Origin: Schauerella fraxinea | GTDB lineage: Bacteria > Pseudomonadota > Gammaproteobacteria > Burkholderiales > Burkholderiaceae_B | Assembly: GCA_030849945.1 (NCBI GenBank) | Contig: JAVDKK010000002.1 | Coordinates: 62,001 to 126,000 of the forward strand | DNA length: 64,000 nucleotides | Reading direction: 5' to 3' | Shown: positions 61,072 to 64,000 of the stretch, in pieces | Numbering within the stretch: position 1 is the first letter of the stretch | Layout of the letters: every line of letters begins with the position of its first letter | Position numbers and translations under genes: made by a program | Notes under the pieces: generated by a model | The model's database searches: none | Told to the model about the DNA's origin: nothing | What the model saw: only the letters and a program-made list of their open reading frames with translations

Positions 61072-64000
61072 TTACTGCGGCAGGCGCAAGCGCCACACGG
61101 CGTAAGGCCGGTCCGGCGTGAGCGACACGAACTGCTGCTTGCCGCGCCAGGTTTGCGTACCGCCGTTGATCAGGTCATCCACCTGCAGCGCGCCATCGTC
61201 CGGCAAGCCGAAGGTCCAGACCGGCAACTCGATGGCTGCCGACTGCGGTGCGAAAGGATCGAGGCTGATCGCGACCACCACGACGTTATCCCGTGCGGGC
61301 GTCGACTTCATGAAATACATGATGCGGTCGTTATGTGCGACCAAGGCTTGAAAGCCCAGGTGCGTTTGCAGCGCCGGGTTGTCGCGGCGCAACCGGTTCA
61401 TCTGCGTCATCTCGGCGATGATATTGCCAGGGCGATTCCAGTCCCAGGCAACGACTTCGTACTTCTCGCTGTCCAGATACTCTTCCTTGCCCGGCAGCGC
61501 GCGGCCTTCGCACAATTCGAAGCCGCTATACATGCCCCACAAGCCCGATGTGGTGGTGGCCAAGGCCATGCGAATCAGAAAGCCCGGGCGGCCCGACCGC
61601 TGCAGAAAGCGTGGATTGATATCGGGCGTATTCACAAAGAAATTGGGTCGGAACTCGTCGGATACCGGCGGAGTATTGATCTCCTCCATGTAGGCGACCA
61701 ACTCGTCCTTGTTCTCGCGCCAGGTGAAATAGGTGTACGACTGCGAGAACCCGACCTTGGCCAGGCGATACATCATCTTCGGCCGCGTGAAGGCTTCCGA
61801 CAGGAAGAGGGCATCGGGGCAGTGGCTCTGCACTTCCGAAATCATCCACTCCCAGAACGGCAACGGTTTGGTGTGGGGGTTATCGACGCGGAAGGTGCGT
61901 ACGCCGTGATCGGTCCAGTACAGGATCACGTCGCGCAAGGCTTCCCACAGGCCGAGCTGCTCGGCGGGCGACGCGCCGGTGCTGTAGAAATCGACGTTGA
62001 CGATGTCTTCGTATTTCTTGGGCGGATTTTCGGCATAGCGCATCGACCCATCGGCGCGCCAGGCAAACCACTCAGGATGGTCTTTGAGCCACGGATGATC
62101 GGGCGAGCACTGGATGGCGAAGTCGAGCGCGATCTCCAGGCCATGCTCGCGCGCGGCGACCACCAGCCGATGGAAGTCTTCCACCGAGCCGAGTTCGGGA
62201 TGGATGGCATCGTGACCGCCATCGGCCGAACCGATGGCATAAGGGCTGCCCGGCTGATCGGCCAAGGCGTTGAGACTGTTGTTCTTGCCCTTGCGGTTTT
62301 TCAAGCCGATAGGGTGAATCGGCGGAAAGTACAGCACGTCGAAACCCATGTCGCGGATCGCCGGCAAGCGCTTGATCACATCGTCAAACGTGCCGTGAAT
62401 CGCGGCGTCGCCACTTTGCGAACGGGGAAACAGTTCATACCAACTGGCGAATTGCGCAGCCTGGCGATCCACCCACACGGGCATCGCGTGCGGGCTGAAG
62501 GTTTCAAATGGATGGGCGCAGGCAACGGCCATGGTGGCGGCGGTATCGTCGGCCAGCAGGCGGGCGATCTGCTCGGGCATCGCGGCTGGAATCTGCGCGG
62601 TGTTGCTGGTGCTCATGGACACCGGCGTGCCCACCACCAAGGTCAACTCAGTCAGGTCGCGCACGGCCTGCGCCTGATCGCGATTGTCTTCTACCGTAAA
62701 GCGATTGGCGCGTGCATTGGCCGTATCGCGGGCACGCTTCAACGCATGCGCGACCAGCAGGCGACCTTCTTCGACTTCAAGCGACACGTCCAAACCGGCC
62801 GCGTGCTTCTTGCCGAGTTCGTCGCGGTACGACTCCCACTCGTCGCGCCAGGCGCAAATCTGAAACTCGTGGCCGCCCACGCGCTGCGCAGTGAAGCTGG
62901 CCTGCCAACGATCATTAGGCAGCTTGCGCATGCGCACGCTTTGCCATTTGGGTTCGTCGAGCGCACGCCAATGCAGCGCAACTGCGAGGCGATCGTGGCC
63001 GTCCATGAACACGTCGGCTTCGACATCGATCGTATCGCCCACCACGCGTTTGATGGGAAAGCGGCCGTTGTCCACAACGGGCGTGATGCTCTCAATGGCG
63101 ATGCGCGGCATCGACAGCGGATCGGTATCGCTGACTTCGGCACCGGCAAGGTGCACGCGCGCCAGCACGGGAGCGGCCGTGCGCATGCGCAGCATGGCAG
63201 CGCCGCCAGGCGGAAGCGTCACAGGCAAGTGTGTCGTGGCTTCTTCTGCGTCGGCACCCTCATGGGCCACGCGCGACTCAACCACGACGAACCCGTTCGG
63301 CAAGCGCGATGCGACCAGACGCGCGTCGGGCTCGACAGCACGATGATCTGAACTGTTGACGAGCAACAGCGCGCCGCGGGCGTCTGCCGCGTCTTCATCG
63401 CCGTCCGCCGCCGTGCCCGAGGGGGCGTGGCGGAAGAACGCAAACCAGCTACCGTCGGGCGCGGCGACGCGATGCAGGCGGCCGCTCGGGCGATGCTCGT
63501 GAATCAACCAGCGATTGACCGTGCTGATGCGCAACTGCGCCGCTTCACCCACCGCGCAGGCGGCGCTGACAAGCAATCCGTCGGCGGTTTGTACAGCGGT
63601 CCACAGGGCGCGTTCGGTGATGTCGGCCGATGGATTGTTTACCGTGCCATCGGCAGCGACGTCGTCATGCAACGCGGCGACGCAGGCAATCACCGGCGCC
63701 ACGCGACTCAGGCGGTCGTACTCTGCAAACAGCCATTCGCTGCGGTAGTCCCACCAAGGCAGTGAGCCGAACGTGAAGTCGAACGCGATGCCTTGAAGGG
63801 CGTCGAGTTGCTGCGGGGACAGGCCAGGCGTCCACGCAGCCAGTACGGCATGCGGGTGCGACGCATGGATGCGTTCGACGAGTTCGCGCCAATCTTCGGC
63901 GGCGATCGCACCGATGTCGATGAGGCGAAATCCGGCGGCGCCAGCGTCGAGCAGGGCGGCCATCGAGGCAATGCGGTGTGCGAGATAGGCGGGATCGAGG
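61072..64000 (-). CDS. glgE: GlgE-type alpha-1,4-glucan:maltose-1-phosphate maltosyltransferase (partial, runs off the right edge)
   Basis: About 976 residues are visible; the N-terminus lies beyond 64000. The maltosyltransferase N-domain (DUF3416) begins at PRIAIESITPVVDNGRFPIKRVVGDTIDVEADVFMDGHDRL. Then comes the catalytic barrel: YFPPIHPIGLKNRKGKNNSL, the nucleophile in VRTFRVDNPHTKP, the acid/base in LFLSEAFTRPKMM and the third acid in NFFVNTPDINP. It extends alpha-glucan with maltosyl units from maltose-1-phosphate. Before DUF3416 lie roughly 296 residues resembling the second half of a GH13 barrel (GFRLIDIGAI, FDFTFGSLPWWDYRSEWLFAEYDRL) without a catalytic Asp. The gene heads the cluster. 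Confidence 0.93.
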   Translation of the reverse strand, partial: LDPAYLAHRIASMAALLDAGAAGFRLIDIGAIAAEDWRELVERIHASHPHAVLAAWTPGLSPQQLDALQGIAFDFTFGSLPWWDYRSEWLFAEYDRLSRVAPVIACVAALHDDVAADGTVNNPSADITERALWTAVQTADGLLVSAACAVGEAAQLRISTVNRWLIHEHRPSGRLHRVAAPDGSWFAFFRHAPSGTAADGDEDAADARGALLLVNSSDHRAVEPDARLVASRLPNGFVVVESRVAHEGADAEEATTHLPVTLPPGGAAMLRMRTAAPVLARVHLAGAEVSDTDPLSMPRIAIESITPVVDNGRFPIKRVVGDTIDVEADVFMDGHDRLAVALHWRALDEPKWQSVRMRKLPNDRWQASFTAQRVGGHEFQICAWRDEWESYRDELGKKHAAGLDVSLEVEEGRLLVAHALKRARDTANARANRFTVEDNRDQAQAVRDLTELTLVVGTPVSMSTSNTAQIPAAMPEQIARLLADDTAATMAVACAHPFETFSPHAMPVWVDRQAAQFASWYELFPRSQSGDAAIHGTFDDVIKRLPAIRDMGFDVLYFPPIHPIGLKNRKGKNNSLNALADQPGSPYAIGSADGGHDAIHPELGSVEDFHRLVVAAREHGLEIALDFAIQCSPDHPWLKDHPEWFAWRADGSMRYAENPPKKYEDIVNVDFYSTGASPAEQLGLWEALRDVILYWTDHGVRTFRVDNPHTKPLPFWEWMISEVQSHCPDALFLSEAFTRPKMMYRLAKVGFSQSYTYFTWRENKDELVAYMEEINTPPVSDEFRPNFFVNTPDINPRFLQRSGRPGFLIRMALATTTSGLWGMYSGFELCEGRALPGKEEYLDSEKYEVVAWDWNRPGNIIAEMTQMNRLRRDNPALQTHLGFQALVAHNDRIMYFMKSTPARDNVVVVAISLDPFAPQSAAIELPVWTFGLPDDGALQVDDLINGGTQTWRGKQQFVSLTPDRPYAVWRLRLPQ

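Noticed and set aside
57722..63351. Long plus-strand frames opposite treS and glgE (697, 428 and 767 residues)
   Set aside because: They mirror well-defined GH13 genes and have biased Arg/His/Gln/Val content with no motifs.
1..64000. CRISPR arrays, insertion sequences, prophage, tRNA and rRNA genes
   Set aside because: None were recognised by eye: no regularly spaced repeats with unique spacers, transposase or integrase genes, or cloverleaf-like sequence. A tRNAscan or IS search would be decisive.

Overview
This 64 kb window is GC-rich chromosomal DNA from a beta-proteobacterium, most likely a member of the Burkholderiales. That placement rests on the gene families present: a BvgAS-type two-component pair, an imuA-imuB-dnaE2 mutagenesis cassette, an AaeXAB/NodT-type efflux operon, XdhC and MobA-like proteins, and a large GlgE/trehalose cluster. 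An Alcaligenaceae- or Burkholderiaceae-like host is an inference; no rRNA or tRNA gene was seen that could settle it. The window looks like ordinary chromosome: no insertion sequence, prophage, CRISPR array or integrase was recognised.

Layout, left half. 1-3.6 kb (minus): an operon of an amidohydrolase, an aliphatic-sulfonate/nitrate-type ABC binding protein and its permease (cut by the left edge). 4.0-5.2 kb (plus): two small proteins of unknown function beside AT-rich DNA. 5.2-7.5 kb: a Rieske protein and XdhC (minus) divergent from a MobA-like nucleotidyltransferase (plus). 7.5-10.9 kb (minus): an Atm1/HMT-type ABC exporter, a small membrane protein and a PepSY iron-type membrane protein with a Fur-like site upstream. 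11-16.4 kb: a metallophosphatase, a short-chain dehydrogenase divergent from an AraC regulator, and penicillin-binding protein 1A with a clear terminator. 16.6-21 kb: an S9 peptidase, a small lipoprotein, a PaaI-type thioesterase and DNA polymerase IV. 21-25 kb: a response regulator and BvgS-like hybrid kinase with overlapping genes, then a YqeY protein. 25.1-27.4 kb: a LysR regulator divergent from a DadA-like D-amino acid dehydrogenase, with a near-perfect LysR box between them.

Layout, right half. 27.4-33.3 kb (minus): imuA-imuB-dnaE2 behind a consensus LexA box. 33.4-38 kb: an esterase, an MscS-type channel and a diguanylate cyclase. 38.2-40.5 kb: a lipoprotein acid phosphatase with an autotransporter-type repeat, and a DUF1272 zinc-ribbon protein. 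40.6-45.7 kb (minus): a MarR regulator and an AaeB-AaeX-AaeA-NodT efflux operon, with a strong dyad operator upstream. 46-64 kb (minus): a tightly packed cluster in the order glgE, treS-maltokinase fusion, glgB, glgX, treZ, malQ, treY, ending in a long hairpin.

The last cluster is the functional core. TreS makes maltose from trehalose, its fused kinase domain makes maltose-1-phosphate, GlgE polymerises that into alpha-1,4-glucan and GlgB branches it. GlgX and MalQ trim and rearrange the glucan, and TreY and TreZ turn it back into trehalose. Genes for the whole loop lie in one apparent transcription unit. Several of its enzymes carry unusual extra regions: a degenerate glycosidase-like half on GlgE, a lysine/alanine repeat tail on GlgB and an acidic octapeptide-repeat insert on MalQ. 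The closest thing to an undescribed feature in this window is this set of additions to a known glucan pathway, together with the two families of short tandem repeats between convergent genes.
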